Below, in pieces: positions 33,963-43,262 of a stretch of 64,000 bases of DNA. The translations under genes and the position numbers were made by a program. The notes below the pieces were generated by a model, which saw only the letters and a program-made list of their open reading frames with translations, was not told where the DNA came from and made no database searches. This DNA comes from Flexibacter flexilis DSM 6793 (GTDB lineage: Bacteria > Bacteroidota > Bacteroidia > Cytophagales > Flexibacteraceae), in assembly GCF_900112255.1 (NCBI RefSeq), contig NZ_FOLE01000007.1:208378-272377 (forward strand). Direction: 5' to 3'. How positions within the stretch are numbered: the stretch's first letter is position 1; each line of letters starts with the position of its first letter.

Positions 33963-34622
33963 TTATCGTTTGGCCAGTTCCAAAATATCAGGCACTTCCA
34001 ACGGCGTATCTTTATCGACTTGGTAAAGCGTCGCGTTTATCATGGCTTGGCCAAGCTGCTGAAGCGTAGAAACATATTTGCCCAAAAACAATCTCAGGGC
34101 AGGAAACAGCCAACCCAAATATTTATACATAGGCAGTGTATTTTTTAGGCCCGCTGTTGGTTGCAAATAGCCTGGTCTGAAATTATACACTTTTTTAAAC
34201 GGCAATTTTTTCAAATCATTTTCCGTGCAGCCTTTCACTCGCGCCCACATTGAGCTACCTTTTTCGCTGCTGTCCGTGCCTGCACCAGAAATATAACTAA
34301 ATGATATAGAAGGATTTAGTCGTAAAATGGTTTGTGCAAAATTCAGCGTAAGCGTATGTGTAAGTTTTGTATATTCTGGTTCTTTCATGCCCACAGACGA
34401 AACGCCCAAACAAAAAAAGCAAGCATCGTAACCAACTAAATAAGGTTCGACATCTTTTAAATCAAAAAAATTGGAGTGCAAAACTTCTTTAAGTTTGGGG
34501 TGCGTAACGCCACAAGTTTTACGACCAACTACCAAAACTTGTTCGATGGCTGGATGTTGTAAACATTCGTGTAGCACGCCTTCGCCTACCATACCCGAGG
34601 CACCCGTAATTATAACTTTCAT
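33963..34622 (-). CDS. NAD(P)-binding Rossmann-fold protein (NAD-dependent epimerase-like, HTATIP2/YbjT type)
   Basis: 219 residues. N-terminal dinucleotide-binding motif ITGASGMVGEGVLHE (GxxGxxG), then the FFCLGVSS strand and ISGAGTDSSEKGSSMWARVK, resembling small atypical short-chain dehydrogenase-like proteins annotated as oxidoreductase HTATIP2 or epimerase. Substrate unknown. ATG at 34620-34622 chosen because the Rossmann motif starts immediately; the upstream in-frame part is not plausible. A -7 box TATTTTTG lies on the minus strand at 34665-34672. Convergent with the TolC-like gene with one base between stops. Confidence 0.8.
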   Translation of the reverse strand: MKVIITGASGMVGEGVLHECLQHPAIEQVLVVGRKTCGVTHPKLKEVLHSNFFDLKDVEPYLVGYDACFFCLGVSSVGMKEPEYTKLTHTLTLNFAQTILRLNPSISFSYISGAGTDSSEKGSSMWARVKGCTENDLKKLPFKKVYNFRPGYLQPTAGLKNTLPMYKYLGWLFPALRLFLGKYVSTLQQLGQAMINATLYQVDKDTPLEVPDILELAKR

Positions 34623-34795
34623 AGTGTAAAATGTTTTTGATTGATTGATAATCAATAGGTTTAACAAAAATACACTCAAAATAATTGCAATGTGCAAAAA
34701 ATCAACTTATTTAAAAGTCTTTCTAAGAGAATGAACTAAAAGCAAGCAAAATGGTGTTTTGTCTATAAAATCTATAAACAACACTATTTTAAATT

Positions 34796-35464
34796 ATGGC
34801 TACTGAATATCAAAACGCAATTAATCAAAAGCTCAACGAAGTCGTTTCTCATTCTTCACCCGAAGCTCTTACGCAATATGGCCGCCTTGATGGGGAACTT
34901 AAAGAGCGCGACATCAAAAATACCTGCTTTAAAACAGGCGACTATATTCCCGATTTTAGTTTGCCTGATGCCACAGGCAAGTTACAGAATATCAAAAAGT
35001 TACATGATAGACAATGGCTTGTTTTGACATTTTATCGCGGACAATGGTGCCCGTTTTGTAACATTCAACTTCGTGCTTTGCAAAAACACATCGTTGATAT
35101 AGAAAATATTCCTGCGCGTTTGGTAGCCGTTTCGCCACAGTTGCCTGACAAATCGCTTTCGATGGTAGAAAAACATCAACTAAAATACCCTGTGCTCAGC
35201 GATGCGGGCAATAAAGTAGGCAAACAATTTGGCTTGGTTTATAAAGTCCCCGAATATTTGCAAAAAGTATATGAAAAAGACGGCTTGCATTTGGAATACT
35301 ACAATGGAAACGGAAATATAGAATTGCCACTTCCTGCCACTTACATTATTAACAAAGAAGGCAAAATTGTGTATCACTACGTGGAAGTAAGCCCTTCGGA
35401 CAGACTAGACCCAGAACTTTTGGTTGCAGAACTAAAAAAATTGATGGCCAGTCAGCCTGCTTAA
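34796..35464 (+). CDS. AhpC/TSA-type peroxiredoxin-like protein
   Basis: 222 residues. Thioredoxin fold with the active-site segment YRGQWCPFCNIQL; the WCPFC element gives a CxxC, as in peroxiredoxin-like AhpC/TSA proteins that combine a peroxidatic and nearby resolving cysteine. The order IPDFSLPDATGK, active site, LVAVSPQLPDKS, LPATYIINKEGKI is standard. Predicted cytoplasmic (no signal peptide). An N-terminal extension of about 45 residues (MATEYQNAINQKLNEV) is typical of this subgroup. Single gene with a strong terminator. Confidence 0.87.
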   Translation: MATEYQNAINQKLNEVVSHSSPEALTQYGRLDGELKERDIKNTCFKTGDYIPDFSLPDATGKLQNIKKLHDRQWLVLTFYRGQWCPFCNIQLRALQKHIVDIENIPARLVAVSPQLPDKSLSMVEKHQLKYPVLSDAGNKVGKQFGLVYKVPEYLQKVYEKDGLHLEYYNGNGNIELPLPATYIINKEGKIVYHYVEVSPSDRLDPELLVAELKKLMASQPA

Positions 35465-35469
35465 TGAAC

Positions 35470-35507
35470 AAAAAAGGAGTAGCACTAAAAATTGCTACTC
35501 CTTTTTT
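35470..35507. terminator. Bidirectional terminator between peroxiredoxin and mazG
   Basis: AAAAAAGGAGTAGCA (35470-35484) pairs perfectly with TGCTACTCCTTTTTT (35493-35507); T-tracts on both strands. Confidence 0.9.
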
Positions 35508-35515
35508 GTTATTGG

Positions 35516-36328
35516 CTATTTTGAAAACTGTTTTGCTTTTTCCCAATACTCATTCATTTCATCTAATGTCATGGTAGAAAGTTGCTTGCCGTCGGCTTTC
35601 GATTCGGTTTCTAAATAACTAAAACGCTGAATAAATTTTTTGTTGGTACGCTCTAAGGCTTCTTCGGGGTTTACGTTGATAAAACGCGAATAATTGATAA
35701 GAGAAAAAAGCAGGTCGCCAAATTCGCCTTCTACTTTTTTGCTGTCCACAATTTCCGCTTTCGTTTCGGCCTGAAACTCGCCGAGTTCTTCTTGCACTTT
35801 TTCCCAAACTTGGTCTTTTTCGTCCCAATCAAAACCCGCGCCTCTGGCTTTTTCCTGAATGCGCATCGCCTTAATCAGGGCGGGCAAAGAACTGGGCACA
35901 CCAGAAAGCACGCCTTTATTTCCCTTTTCTTTGAGTTTCAAACTTTCCCAATTTTTCTTTACCTGCTCTTCGGTGTCGGCTTGAGCCTCTCCGTAAATGT
36001 GCGGGTGTCGGCTCACCAATTTATCGCAAAGGCCATTTAGCACATCAGCAATATCAAAAGTGTTGGTTTCTGAAGCGATACGCGCATAAAAAACTAAATG
36101 CAACATAATATCTCCGATTTCTTTCCGAATTTCGGCAAGGTCATTATTCAAAATCGCATCGCCCAACTCATACGTTTCCTCAATGGTCAGGTGTCGCAAA
36201 CTTTCCATTGTTTGTTTTTTGTCCCAAGGACAATTTTCGCGCAACTCGTCCATAATGGTCAGGAGTCTGTCGAAAGCCGCCAATTTTTCGGCGCGACGCG
36301 GGTCTGGAGTACTGATGATTTGAGGCAT
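35516..36328 (-). CDS. mazG: Nucleoside triphosphate pyrophosphohydrolase MazG
   Basis: 270 residues with two MazG (all-alpha NTP-PPase) domains. Domain 1 has CPWDKKQTMESLRHLTIEET and EIGDIMLHLVF; domain 2 has GFDWDEKDQVWEKVQEELGE and EGEFGDLLFSLIN, i.e. the Mg-binding EExxE...ExxD pattern. Hydrolyses NTPs/dNTPs to NMPs and pyrophosphate; in E. coli it also lowers ppGpp. The ATG at 36326-36328 is chosen because an upstream extension would overlap the preceding 99-residue gene. Third gene of the nuoC unit (8-base gap). Confidence 0.92.
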   Translation of the reverse strand: MPQIISTPDPRRAEKLAAFDRLLTIMDELRENCPWDKKQTMESLRHLTIEETYELGDAILNNDLAEIRKEIGDIMLHLVFYARIASETNTFDIADVLNGLCDKLVSRHPHIYGEAQADTEEQVKKNWESLKLKEKGNKGVLSGVPSSLPALIKAMRIQEKARGAGFDWDEKDQVWEKVQEELGEFQAETKAEIVDSKKVEGEFGDLLFSLINYSRFINVNPEEALERTNKKFIQRFSYLETESKADGKQLSTMTLDEMNEYWEKAKQFSK

Positions 36329-36335
36329 AATTTTT

Positions 36336-36635
36336 TTATTCGGGCAGTTCCGAATGGTCTGCGTTTTTATATAAATTTCGGTAATACAATCTTTTTTGCT
36401 CTCGTTTGAGCATTTCGGTTGCCAGCAACTCTGGCCAAAGTTCCGAAGGTTGCGTTTTGAAAATTCGCTGCACAATTATTTCACTTACATCAAGTCTATA
36501 AAAAATTTGCATGAGCCGCTCCAACTCGCCTTGCTGTAACAAAGCTCCGATGCTTTGCGAAAGATGCAAGTGCAATTTTTCCCAATTTTCTTGGTCAATG
36601 CGGTCGGGTAGAGGAGAAGGAAGCAGCGTTTCCAT
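36336..36635 (-). CDS. Uncharacterised 99-residue protein between nuoC and mazG
   Basis: No family recognised. A small, probably helical, charged protein with no signal peptide or membrane segment: METLLPSPLPDRI, then amphipathic helices (WEKLHLHLSQSIGALLQ, ELERLMQIFYRLDVSEIIV) and a basic tail LKREQKRLYYRNLYKN. Start ATG at 36633-36635 is five bases after the nuoC stop; a longer reading would overlap nuoC. The tight spacing on both sides (5 and 7 bases) makes it a real member of the operon. Confidence 0.7.
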   Translation of the reverse strand: METLLPSPLPDRIDQENWEKLHLHLSQSIGALLQQGELERLMQIFYRLDVSEIIVQRIFKTQPSELWPELLATEMLKREQKRLYYRNLYKNADHSELPE

Positions 36636-36640
36636 AAATT

Positions 36641-37126
36641 TTACGATTTTACTTTGATGTCGTGATAAAATTCTTGCGGCTGATAATCTTTGCGAAGCGG
36701 AAAACCTTGCCAATCTTCGGGCATCAGGATTCGGCGCAAATCAGGGTGATTTTCAAAAACAATGCCTAACAAATCGTAGGCTTCGCGTTCGTGCCAATCT
36801 GCCGTACGCCAAACTTGCACCACCGACGGCACGTGCGGTTTTTCGCGGGGCAATGTTACTTTCAAAGACAAAAAACGATGCAATGGAATTGAGTACAACT
36901 GATAAACGACTTCCATTGTGGCGGCTTGCGTGCCATTGTCCAAACCAGTCAGGCAACTGAGCGAATCAAAATAAAAATCGGGACTCGTCCGAAGCCACGC
37001 GCAAATTTCCACAATCGCCGTAGGGACAACTTCTACACAAAGCTGATTTTCTGGGAAAATTTGCCAGCGTAACACTTTTTCTCCAAACTGATTTTGAAGC
37101 CGCGAAACCATTTCGTCTATATTCAT
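36641..37126 (-). CDS. nuoC: NADH-quinone oxidoreductase subunit C
   Basis: 161 residues, the normal size of a separate NuoC (30-kDa complex I subunit). The signature is intact: [18 protein letters not shown] followed by [23 protein letters not shown]. NuoC sits in the hydrophilic arm with NuoD. ATG at 37124-37126 is preferred over a longer form because NuoC begins there and a -7 box TAACTTTG lies on the minus strand at 37159-37166. Odd point: nuoA, nuoB and nuoD are not adjacent; instead a 99-residue gene and mazG follow. Confidence 0.9.
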   Translation of the reverse strand: MNIDEMVSRLQNQFGEKVLRWQIFPENQLCVEVVPTAIVEICAWLRTSPDFYFDSLSCLTGLDNGTQAATMEVVYQLYSIPLHRFLSLKVTLPREKPHVPSVVQVWRTADWHEREAYDLLGIVFENHPDLRRILMPEDWQGFPLRKDYQPQEFYHDIKVKS

Positions 37127-37260
37127 AACACCAAAAGTCTTTGTATCAAAAACTGGGGCAAAGTTACGGAAAAGCCGTAGGGTTTTCAGCAAAAAAATAG
37201 CCGAAAATCTGTATTTGTTTTGTAGGTTTGTCTATTCAAAAAAGGACAAGAATTTTGAGT

Positions 37261-37689
37261 ATGACAGAGCAAAAACAATATCAATTTCCCAACAAAGGAA
37301 AACGTTTTTTTCATTTGGTTTTCGACGAACTACTTTGCATGGGCATTACTTTCGCAGTTTTCAAATCGCTGCAAATCAATCTTGAGCAAAACGACCCGAC
37401 AAAGATAGACATCAAAAATACGCTTATCAGCTACGCCATTTCATTTGTATTTTATACTTTTTTTGAATTAATTTTCAAGAAAACACCTGCCAAATTCATT
37501 ACGCGCACACACGTAGTCAGCGACGACGGCAGCACACCAAGCTTTTTACAAATCGCCACACGCAGTATTTGCCGACTCATTCCACTGGAAGAAATTTCTT
37601 TTCTGTTCAATGAGTATCAAGGTTGGCACGACCGTTTTTCCAACACGGTAGTTATAGAAGACGAAATCTCCGAAAAAATAGAATATTAA
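37261..37689 (+). CDS. RDD-family membrane protein
   Basis: 142 residues, with an RDD-like core: [18 protein letters not shown] (helix 1, D within), [15 protein letters not shown] (helix 2), [17 protein letters not shown] and a final [15 protein letters not shown], the characteristic W-H-D-R-x-S ending. RDD proteins are small membrane proteins with proposed transport roles. ATG at 37261 is chosen over an upstream GTG-like reading as it has a normal N-terminus. Next gene pyrD starts 19 bases later. Confidence 0.85.
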   Translation: MTEQKQYQFPNKGKRFFHLVFDELLCMGITFAVFKSLQINLEQNDPTKIDIKNTLISYAISFVFYTFFELIFKKTPAKFITRTHVVSDDGSTPSFLQIATRSICRLIPLEEISFLFNEYQGWHDRFSNTVVIEDEISEKIEY

Positions 37690-37708
37690 CCTTATCCCCA
37701 AAAATAAC

Positions 37709-38767
37709 GTGTCTTTGTATTCGCTCATTCGCCCGATTTTGTTTCGCTTTTCGCCCGAAAAAGCCCATCATCTTACCTTTGGTTTGTTATCCAATTTTTT
37801 GGGAAGTGATTTTGCTCGAAAAATGGTCAAACAAAATTTGAAAGTAGCGTCGCCAGCTTTGCGGCGCACCATAGCAGGATTAGAGTTTGAAAATCCAGTT
37901 GGGTTGGCTGCAGGACTTGACAAAGATGCCAAACTGACTGACGAGCTGGAAGCCTTGGGCTTCGGCTTTATCGAAATCGGGACACTTACCCCACGACCGC
38001 AGGCAGGCAATCCGCAACCGCGTTTGTTCCGACTTCCAACCGACCAAGCCCTTATCAATCGCATGGGTTTCAACAACGAAGGGGTAGAGGTGGCCGCCCA
38101 AAGACTCAAGCAACGAAAAGGCAAAATAATTATTGGCGGCAACATTGGTAAAAATAAAGATACGCCCAACGAAAACGCCGTAGAAGATTATTTAATCTGT
38201 TTTGATGCGCTATATGAAGTGGTTGATTATTTCGTAGTCAATGTGAGTTCGCCCAACACGCCCAATTTACGCGCGTTGCAAGACAAAGAGCCACTTAAAG
38301 CATTACTTGAAACACTCCAACAACACAACGAGCAAAAACCCAAAGCCAAACCCATCTTTTTGAAAATCGCACCAGACCTTACCGAAGGCCAATTAGACGA
38401 CATCGTAGAAATAGTGTTATCCACAAAAATAGCAGGCGTAGTAGCCACCAACACGACACTTTCGCGCGAAAACCTACAAACTTCCACTTCAGAAGTGGAA
38501 AAAATAGGCAATGGAGGACTTAGCGGAAAGCCATTAACCCAACATTCGACCGAAATAATCCGTTATTTGCACCAAAAATCAGGCGGAGCGTTTCCAATCG
38601 TTGGGGTAGGGGGGGTGATGACCGCACAAGACGCACTCGACAAGTTAGCCGCAGGAGCAAGTTTAATACAAATTTATACTGGGTTTATTTATAAAGGGCC
38701 AGACCTTATCAGAGAAATAAACCAAGCCATTTTGCAGCAAAGCCAACAAAAAAGCCCGCGTTCTTAA
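37709..38767 (+). CDS. pyrD: Dihydroorotate dehydrogenase (quinone, class 2)
   Basis: 352 residues, GTG start. FMN enzyme oxidising dihydroorotate to orotate with quinone as acceptor at the membrane. Class 2 features: an N-terminal membrane-associated helix ([20 protein letters not shown]), [30 protein letters not shown], the catalytic-serine loop [38 protein letters not shown] and the phosphate-binding [14 protein letters not shown]. Follows the RDD gene by 19 bases. The last codons overlap a terminator stem. Confidence 0.94.
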   Translation: MSLYSLIRPILFRFSPEKAHHLTFGLLSNFLGSDFARKMVKQNLKVASPALRRTIAGLEFENPVGLAAGLDKDAKLTDELEALGFGFIEIGTLTPRPQAGNPQPRLFRLPTDQALINRMGFNNEGVEVAAQRLKQRKGKIIIGGNIGKNKDTPNENAVEDYLICFDALYEVVDYFVVNVSSPNTPNLRALQDKEPLKALLETLQQHNEQKPKAKPIFLKIAPDLTEGQLDDIVEIVLSTKIAGVVATNTTLSRENLQTSTSEVEKIGNGGLSGKPLTQHSTEIIRYLHQKSGGAFPIVGVGGVMTAQDALDKLAAGASLIQIYTGFIYKGPDLIREINQAILQQSQQKSPRS

Positions 38768-38779
38768 AACACGGGCTTT
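38751..38779. terminator. Bidirectional terminator between pyrD and the comA-like gene
   Basis: AAAGCCCG (38751-38758) pairs with CGGGCTTT (38772-38779), extended by GTT/AAC; on the minus strand a six-T run follows. Confidence 0.8.
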
Positions 38780-38803
38780 CATTTTTATCACAAGAAATAG
38801 TAA

Positions 38804-39574
38804 TTATTTGCTTTGGTTCAAGAAATGGTTGAAGGTATCACCGCGCAAACCAAGACGAATTGTTTCCAAAGGAATCACCTCGTGCGGAGCAATATTGCCC
38901 AAGTTCACATTTGCACCCAACAATTTAATGAAGAAAACTTGTTGCGATTTTTGAGGAGCTTCCCAAATAATTTTTTCAAAAGGCACTTGTGTAAGAATTT
39001 CTTCTACTAAGCCTTCGCGCACTTCGCCGCTCGAACGGAACAAACCAACGTTGCCACCTTCTCTGGCTTCGCCGATTACCTTCCAAGCTCCCGCCTGAAG
39101 CTCATCATTCATCAACTTAATCCATTTATAAGGTGGGATAATTTTCTCCGCATCCTTAGAGCCTACTTCCGAAAGCACGGTTACTTGCTCAGAAAGCAAA
39201 CGGATATATTCACATTTTTTGTCGTGGTCAAGTTCAATAGAACCGTCCGAAACTTCCGCATAAGTCATTTTATACTTATCCAACACACGGCGGTAATCGT
39301 CAAATTGATTACGAATAATAAAAGCCTCGAAAAGTGTTCCACCAAAATAAGTAGGAACGCCAGCTTCGCGGTAAGCAGCTAATTTTGCTTCCAAATTAGG
39401 GGTTACGTAGGACGTAGCCCAACCCAATTTCATTACATCAATATAACCCGAAGCAATAGACATCAAATCTTCCACTTCTCTAACGCTAAGACCTTTGTCC
39501 ATAGCCATCGTAACACCGAAAGGGCGAGGCTTTTCGGTACGTTCGGGTAAGTTATTCAATACGTAATTCTTCAT
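38804..39574 (-). CDS. Phosphosulfolactate synthase (ComA family)
   Basis: 256 residues. ComA adds sulfite to phosphoenolpyruvate to form phosphosulfolactate, first step of coenzyme M synthesis in methanogens. The family's opening RPFGVTMAMDKGLSVREVED, the IDVMKLGWATSYV and PTYFGGTLFEAFIIRNQ strands and the closing EVIPLETIRLGLRGDTF are all present. Bacteroidota lack coenzyme M; homologues are thought to serve sulfolactate or cysteate supply, and cysteate is the precursor of capnine-type sulfonolipids known from gliding Cytophagales. That link is inference. ATG at 39572-39574. Monocistronic. Confidence 0.88.
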   Translation of the reverse strand: MKNYVLNNLPERTEKPRPFGVTMAMDKGLSVREVEDLMSIASGYIDVMKLGWATSYVTPNLEAKLAAYREAGVPTYFGGTLFEAFIIRNQFDDYRRVLDKYKMTYAEVSDGSIELDHDKKCEYIRLLSEQVTVLSEVGSKDAEKIIPPYKWIKLMNDELQAGAWKVIGEAREGGNVGLFRSSGEVREGLVEEILTQVPFEKIIWEAPQKSQQVFFIKLLGANVNLGNIAPHEVIPLETIRLGLRGDTFNHFLNQSK

Positions 39575-39863
39575 CGAATCATTTATAGTAAAATACAAGA
39601 ATAAACTATTAGAGTAGCTACATTTTATTTTTGCTATATAAAAATTAAAAGCTACAAAGGTTAAGTGTGCGCTAACAAATGAGGCCACAATTTACAAACA
39701 AAATTGCAGTAAATATATTTTCTTTCTACTATTTTTTTAATTAAAGCGACAAAAAGAAGCCAAAAATAAAAATTTAACAAAAATTAATAGGTTTTTCCGA
39801 AAACATAGCAACGCTTTTATTTATACTTTTGCAAAACAAATCCAAGACCCACCCAAAGGCAAT

Positions 39864-40304
39864 ATGGCAACAACTAAAATTCATTTTTTTGCGGAGGAAA
39901 TAGAATTTACACTTCCTCAAAAGCAAAAGCACCGCGAATGGCTACTAAACTTAGCCAAAGAAGAAGGCTTTCAGGTCAGAGAGCTTAATTATATTTTTTG
40001 CGACGATGAGTATTTGCACAAAATAAACGTGGAGTATCTTGACCACGACACACTAACCGATATCATTACATTTGATAACTCGGAGGTAAAAGGCAAAATC
40101 GAGGGAGACATTTTCATAAGCGTGGACAGAGTAAAAGAAAATGCAGGGCTTTTTCAGGGGACATTTGAAAACGAAATGAGGCGCATTTTAGCACATGGGC
40201 TTCTTCATCTTTGTGGATACAAAGACAAAAGCGAACAAGAAGAGCAATTAATGCGCCAAAAAGAGAGTCATTATATCGAAAAAATTTCCACGTGGAACAC
40301 TTGA
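39864..40304 (+). CDS. ybeY: Endoribonuclease YbeY (rRNA maturation factor)
   Basis: 146 residues. Zn-dependent RNase involved in 16S 3'-end maturation and ribosome quality control. The motif HGLLHLCGYKDKSEQEEQLM corresponds to the family's HGxLHLxGYDHxxxxExxxM: the first two histidines are kept while the third is replaced by Asp, which I recall as usual in Bacteroidota. The preceding NVEYLDHDTLTDIITFD and EGDIFISVDRV segments are also typical. A -7 box TACTTTTG lies at 39825-39832. The stop region contains a parS-like palindrome. Confidence 0.9.
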   Translation: MATTKIHFFAEEIEFTLPQKQKHREWLLNLAKEEGFQVRELNYIFCDDEYLHKINVEYLDHDTLTDIITFDNSEVKGKIEGDIFISVDRVKENAGLFQGTFENEMRRILAHGLLHLCGYKDKSEQEEQLMRQKESHYIEKISTWNT

Positions 40305-40351
40305 TTTATGATTTAATATCCACGTTTCACAGTACTTGATACGTGAAATTT
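40284..40351. promoter_or_regulatory. parS-like palindrome cluster beside mnmG
   Basis: The 12-bp palindrome TTCCACGTGGAA (40286-40297) makes a 14/16 match at 40284-40299 to the known parS form TGTTCCACGTGGAACA. Two further CACGT-like half-sites follow (TCCACGTTTCACA near 40318 and ATACGTGAAAT near 40340). The best site lies in the last ybeY codons. No ParB gene is in the window. Confidence 0.45.
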
Positions 40352-40366
40352 TAATGATAATCAGCG

Positions 40367-40425
40367 AAAAAGGCTTTTTTGTATTACCTTTGTAGAAAGA
40401 AAAGGCGTACAATTAAAGCCTTTTT
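40367..40425 (+). other. 11-bp inverted repeat around the mnmG -7 box
   Basis: AAAAAGGCTTT (40367-40377) and AAAGCCTTTTT (40415-40425) pair perfectly with a 37-base loop. The loop holds TACCTTTG (40385-40392), a -7 consensus box for mnmG. It could also be an inefficient ybeY terminator. Confidence 0.4.
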
Positions 40426-40493
40426 TACGTTTATATACTGTAATCATTTTACGGTACCAGTACAATCAGAAACAATTTTCATTTCGCAGATAT

Positions 40494-42359
40494 ATGTTTA
40501 AAGAATATGATGTAATTGTGGTAGGGGCAGGCCACGCGGGTTGTGAAGCCGCAGCCGCAGCCGCTACGATGGGTTCGTCGGTGTTGCTTATCACCATGAA
40601 CATGAATACAATTGCTCAAATGTCCTGCAACCCTGCAATGGGTGGCGTGGCCAAAGGGCAAATTGTGAGAGAAATAGATGCTTTGGGCGGGCTTTCTGGA
40701 ATCATCACGGACAAATCCATGATACAATTCCGTATGCTCAATCTGTCCAAAGGCCCTGCCATGTGGAGTCCACGTGCTCAAAGCGACCGTATGCGCTTTA
40801 CAGAAGAATGGCGTTTGGCTTTAGAACGCAACCCAAATGTAGATTTTTGGCAAGAAATGGCCGCAGGTTTGGTGGTCAAAAACAATAAAGTAGTTGGGGT
40901 TCGGACGTCAATGGGAATAGAGATTTCAGGAAAATCGGTCGTTTTAACTAACGGTACATTCCTGAATGGCGTGATTCATATCGGAGAAAAACAGTTTGGT
41001 GGAGGTCGTGCAGCCGAAAAGGCAGCATCGGGAATCACCGAACAACTTGTTGAATTGGGCTTTGAAAGCGGAAGAATGAAGACAGGAACACCGCCGCGCG
41101 TAGATGGGAGAAGCCTGCATTACGACCGAATGGAAGAACAATTTGGCGATGAAAACCCTTCTAAGTTCTCTTATTCGGACGAAACAAGCCCGCTAAAGGA
41201 GCAAAGAAGTTGCTTTATCACTTATACCAATCACCAAGTACATGAGGTTTTGCGTACAGGGTTTGAAAAATCACCGATGTTTGCAGGCCGTATTCAGGGC
41301 AGAGGGCCTCGTTATTGCCCTTCGGTAGAAGATAAAATCAACCGTTTTGCAGACAAAGACCGTCATCAAATCTTCGTAGAACCCGAAGGCTGGAACACAG
41401 TAGAGATTTATGTAAATGGATTTTCGACTTCATTGCCCGAAGATGTGCAGTACAAAGCCCTTCGTTTGATACCAGGTTTTGAAGATGCGCGTATGTTTAG
41501 GCCAGGTTATGCCATCGAATACGATTATTTTCCGCCGACCCAACTCAAAAATACGTTGGAAACGCACCTTATCGAAAACCTTTATTTCGCTGGGCAAATC
41601 AACGGAACGACAGGTTACGAAGAAGCGGCGTGTCAAGGTTTGATGGCGGGCATCAATGCACACAACAAAGTACACGAAAAAGAAGCCTTTGTTTTGAGTC
41701 GTTCAGAAGCATATATCGGCGTTTTGATAGACGATTTGATTAATAAAGGCACGGAAGAACCTTACCGAATGTTCACGTCGAGAGCAGAATATCGTATTTT
41801 ATTGCGCCAAGACAACGCAGATTTGAGGCTAACACCTCGCGGATATGAGTTAGGATTAGCCTCTGAGCAGCGTTTGGAGAAAGTAAAAGCCAAAGAAGCC
41901 AATACCGAAAAGCTAAAAAATGCGCTTTCTCAATACAAATTCAGTCCTGAAAGTATCAATCCGCTGTTAGAAGAGCTTGGTTCGGCCAGTATTCGGGAGA
42001 AAGCAAGTGTGTATAACTTGCTCAAACGCCCAGATATTGAACTGCAATATCTCTCCAATTTTAATGATGAGTTTGCACAAATGCTCCAAACTTATTCGGC
42101 AGACGAGATAGAGCAAGCCTCTGTACTTATCAAGTACGAAAATTATATCGAAAAAGAACAACAAATGGCACAAAAGCTAACCGATTTGGATAGTATGCGC
42201 ATCAGAGATAATATAGATTATTTCCAGTTGGGTTCGATTTCTAAAGAAGCACGCGAAAAATTGTCCAAAATTCGCCCTGCAACCATCGGCCAAGCCAGCA
42301 GAATAAGCGGGGTTTCGCCTTCGGACATATCAATACTTATGGTTTATCTTCAAAAATAA
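40494..42359 (+). CDS. mnmG: tRNA uridine-5-carboxymethylaminomethyl modification enzyme MnmG
   Basis: 621 residues, full length (GidA). FAD-dependent enzyme that with MnmE makes cmnm5U34 in tRNAs. N-terminal FAD motif [19 protein letters not shown], then [55 protein letters not shown] and [15 protein letters not shown], and the C-terminal helical MnmE-binding domain ending [16 protein letters not shown]. mnmG is often close to the chromosomal origin in bacteria. First gene of an operon with a methyltransferase (12-base gap), a small membrane protein and an Ig-like lipoprotein. Confidence 0.95.
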   Translation: MFKEYDVIVVGAGHAGCEAAAAAATMGSSVLLITMNMNTIAQMSCNPAMGGVAKGQIVREIDALGGLSGIITDKSMIQFRMLNLSKGPAMWSPRAQSDRMRFTEEWRLALERNPNVDFWQEMAAGLVVKNNKVVGVRTSMGIEISGKSVVLTNGTFLNGVIHIGEKQFGGGRAAEKAASGITEQLVELGFESGRMKTGTPPRVDGRSLHYDRMEEQFGDENPSKFSYSDETSPLKEQRSCFITYTNHQVHEVLRTGFEKSPMFAGRIQGRGPRYCPSVEDKINRFADKDRHQIFVEPEGWNTVEIYVNGFSTSLPEDVQYKALRLIPGFEDARMFRPGYAIEYDYFPPTQLKNTLETHLIENLYFAGQINGTTGYEEAACQGLMAGINAHNKVHEKEAFVLSRSEAYIGVLIDDLINKGTEEPYRMFTSRAEYRILLRQDNADLRLTPRGYELGLASEQRLEKVKAKEANTEKLKNALSQYKFSPESINPLLEELGSASIREKASVYNLLKRPDIELQYLSNFNDEFAQMLQTYSADEIEQASVLIKYENYIEKEQQMAQKLTDLDSMRIRDNIDYFQLGSISKEAREKLSKIRPATIGQASRISGVSPSDISILMVYLQK

Positions 42360-42371
42360 TTTCGATTTTCG

Positions 42372-43256
42372 ATGGAATATCTGATTGCCTGCCCCGTGTG
42401 CAAGCACCAACACTTTACCAAAGCCTTAGTTTGTAAAGATTTTACGGTTTCAAAAGAAGATTTTGAACTGGTAGATTGCCAAAAATGTGGTTTTAGATTC
42501 ACCAATCCACGCCCAGAAGCCGACAAAATAGGCCGTTATTATCAGTCAGAAGAATATATTTCGCATTCTGACACGAACAAAGGCTTAATCAGTAAGGCTT
42601 ATCGCACCGTAAGACAGATTACTTTACGTTCAAAACTCAAATTAATCACTGAAATAAACGATGGAAAAACGGGTAGTTTGTTGGATATTGGCTGCGGAAC
42701 AGGCTATTTTTTACAAACTTGCCAACAAGCAGGCTGGAAAATAAGTGGGGTAGAACCCGATGCAGGCGCGAGAGCATTAGGCCAACAACAAACAAATATT
42801 AAGATTGAGCCAGATTTTTTGGCAGCCAACTACACAGAAAAGTTTGATGTCATTACACTTTGGCACGTGTTGGAGCATATTCATCGCTTAGATGAGAGCA
42901 TCGCAAAGCTAAAAAACCTTATCGGAGCAACAGGAAAGTTAGTAATCGCAGTGCCAAATCATGCTTCAGGAGATGCGCAACATTACCAAGAATATTGGGC
43001 AGCTTACGACGTGCCGCGCCATTTGTATCATTTCACGCCACAAACCATGCAAACTTTGGCTGAAAAAAATGGAATGAAGATTTTGCGCAAAGAAGGCATG
43101 AAATTTGATTCATTTTATGTGGCCATGTTGAGCGAAAGATACAAAACAGGAAGTAATAACTACTTATCTGCAATGAGTACAGGGCTACAATCCAACCAAA
43201 AAGCCGATTCTACAGGTTTATATTCAAGTGTAATTTATATACTCCAAAATATTTAG
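42372..43256 (+). CDS. Class I SAM-dependent methyltransferase with N-terminal zinc ribbon
   Basis: 294 residues. An N-terminal zinc-ribbon-like segment (CPVCKHQH ... CQKCGFRF, two CxxC pairs) is followed by a Methyltransf_23-type domain: SAM-binding LLDIGCGTGYFLQTC, GVEPDAGARALG and the WHVLEHIHR segment, then VPNHASGDAQHYQ and VPRHLYHFTPQTM. Related proteins methylate lipids or polysaccharide intermediates, but no substrate can be assigned. It follows mnmG by 12 bases and precedes the 83-residue gene by 6 bases. Confidence 0.85.
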   Translation: MEYLIACPVCKHQHFTKALVCKDFTVSKEDFELVDCQKCGFRFTNPRPEADKIGRYYQSEEYISHSDTNKGLISKAYRTVRQITLRSKLKLITEINDGKTGSLLDIGCGTGYFLQTCQQAGWKISGVEPDAGARALGQQQTNIKIEPDFLAANYTEKFDVITLWHVLEHIHRLDESIAKLKNLIGATGKLVIAVPNHASGDAQHYQEYWAAYDVPRHLYHFTPQTMQTLAEKNGMKILRKEGMKFDSFYVAMLSERYKTGSNNYLSAMSTGLQSNQKADSTGLYSSVIYILQNI

Positions 43257-43262
43257 GGTAAA

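Noticed and set aside
38418..38426. Isolated DnaA box TTATCCACA in pyrD (others at 22290 and 26911)
   Set aside because: Single copies without a cluster are expected occasionally; not treated as origin elements.
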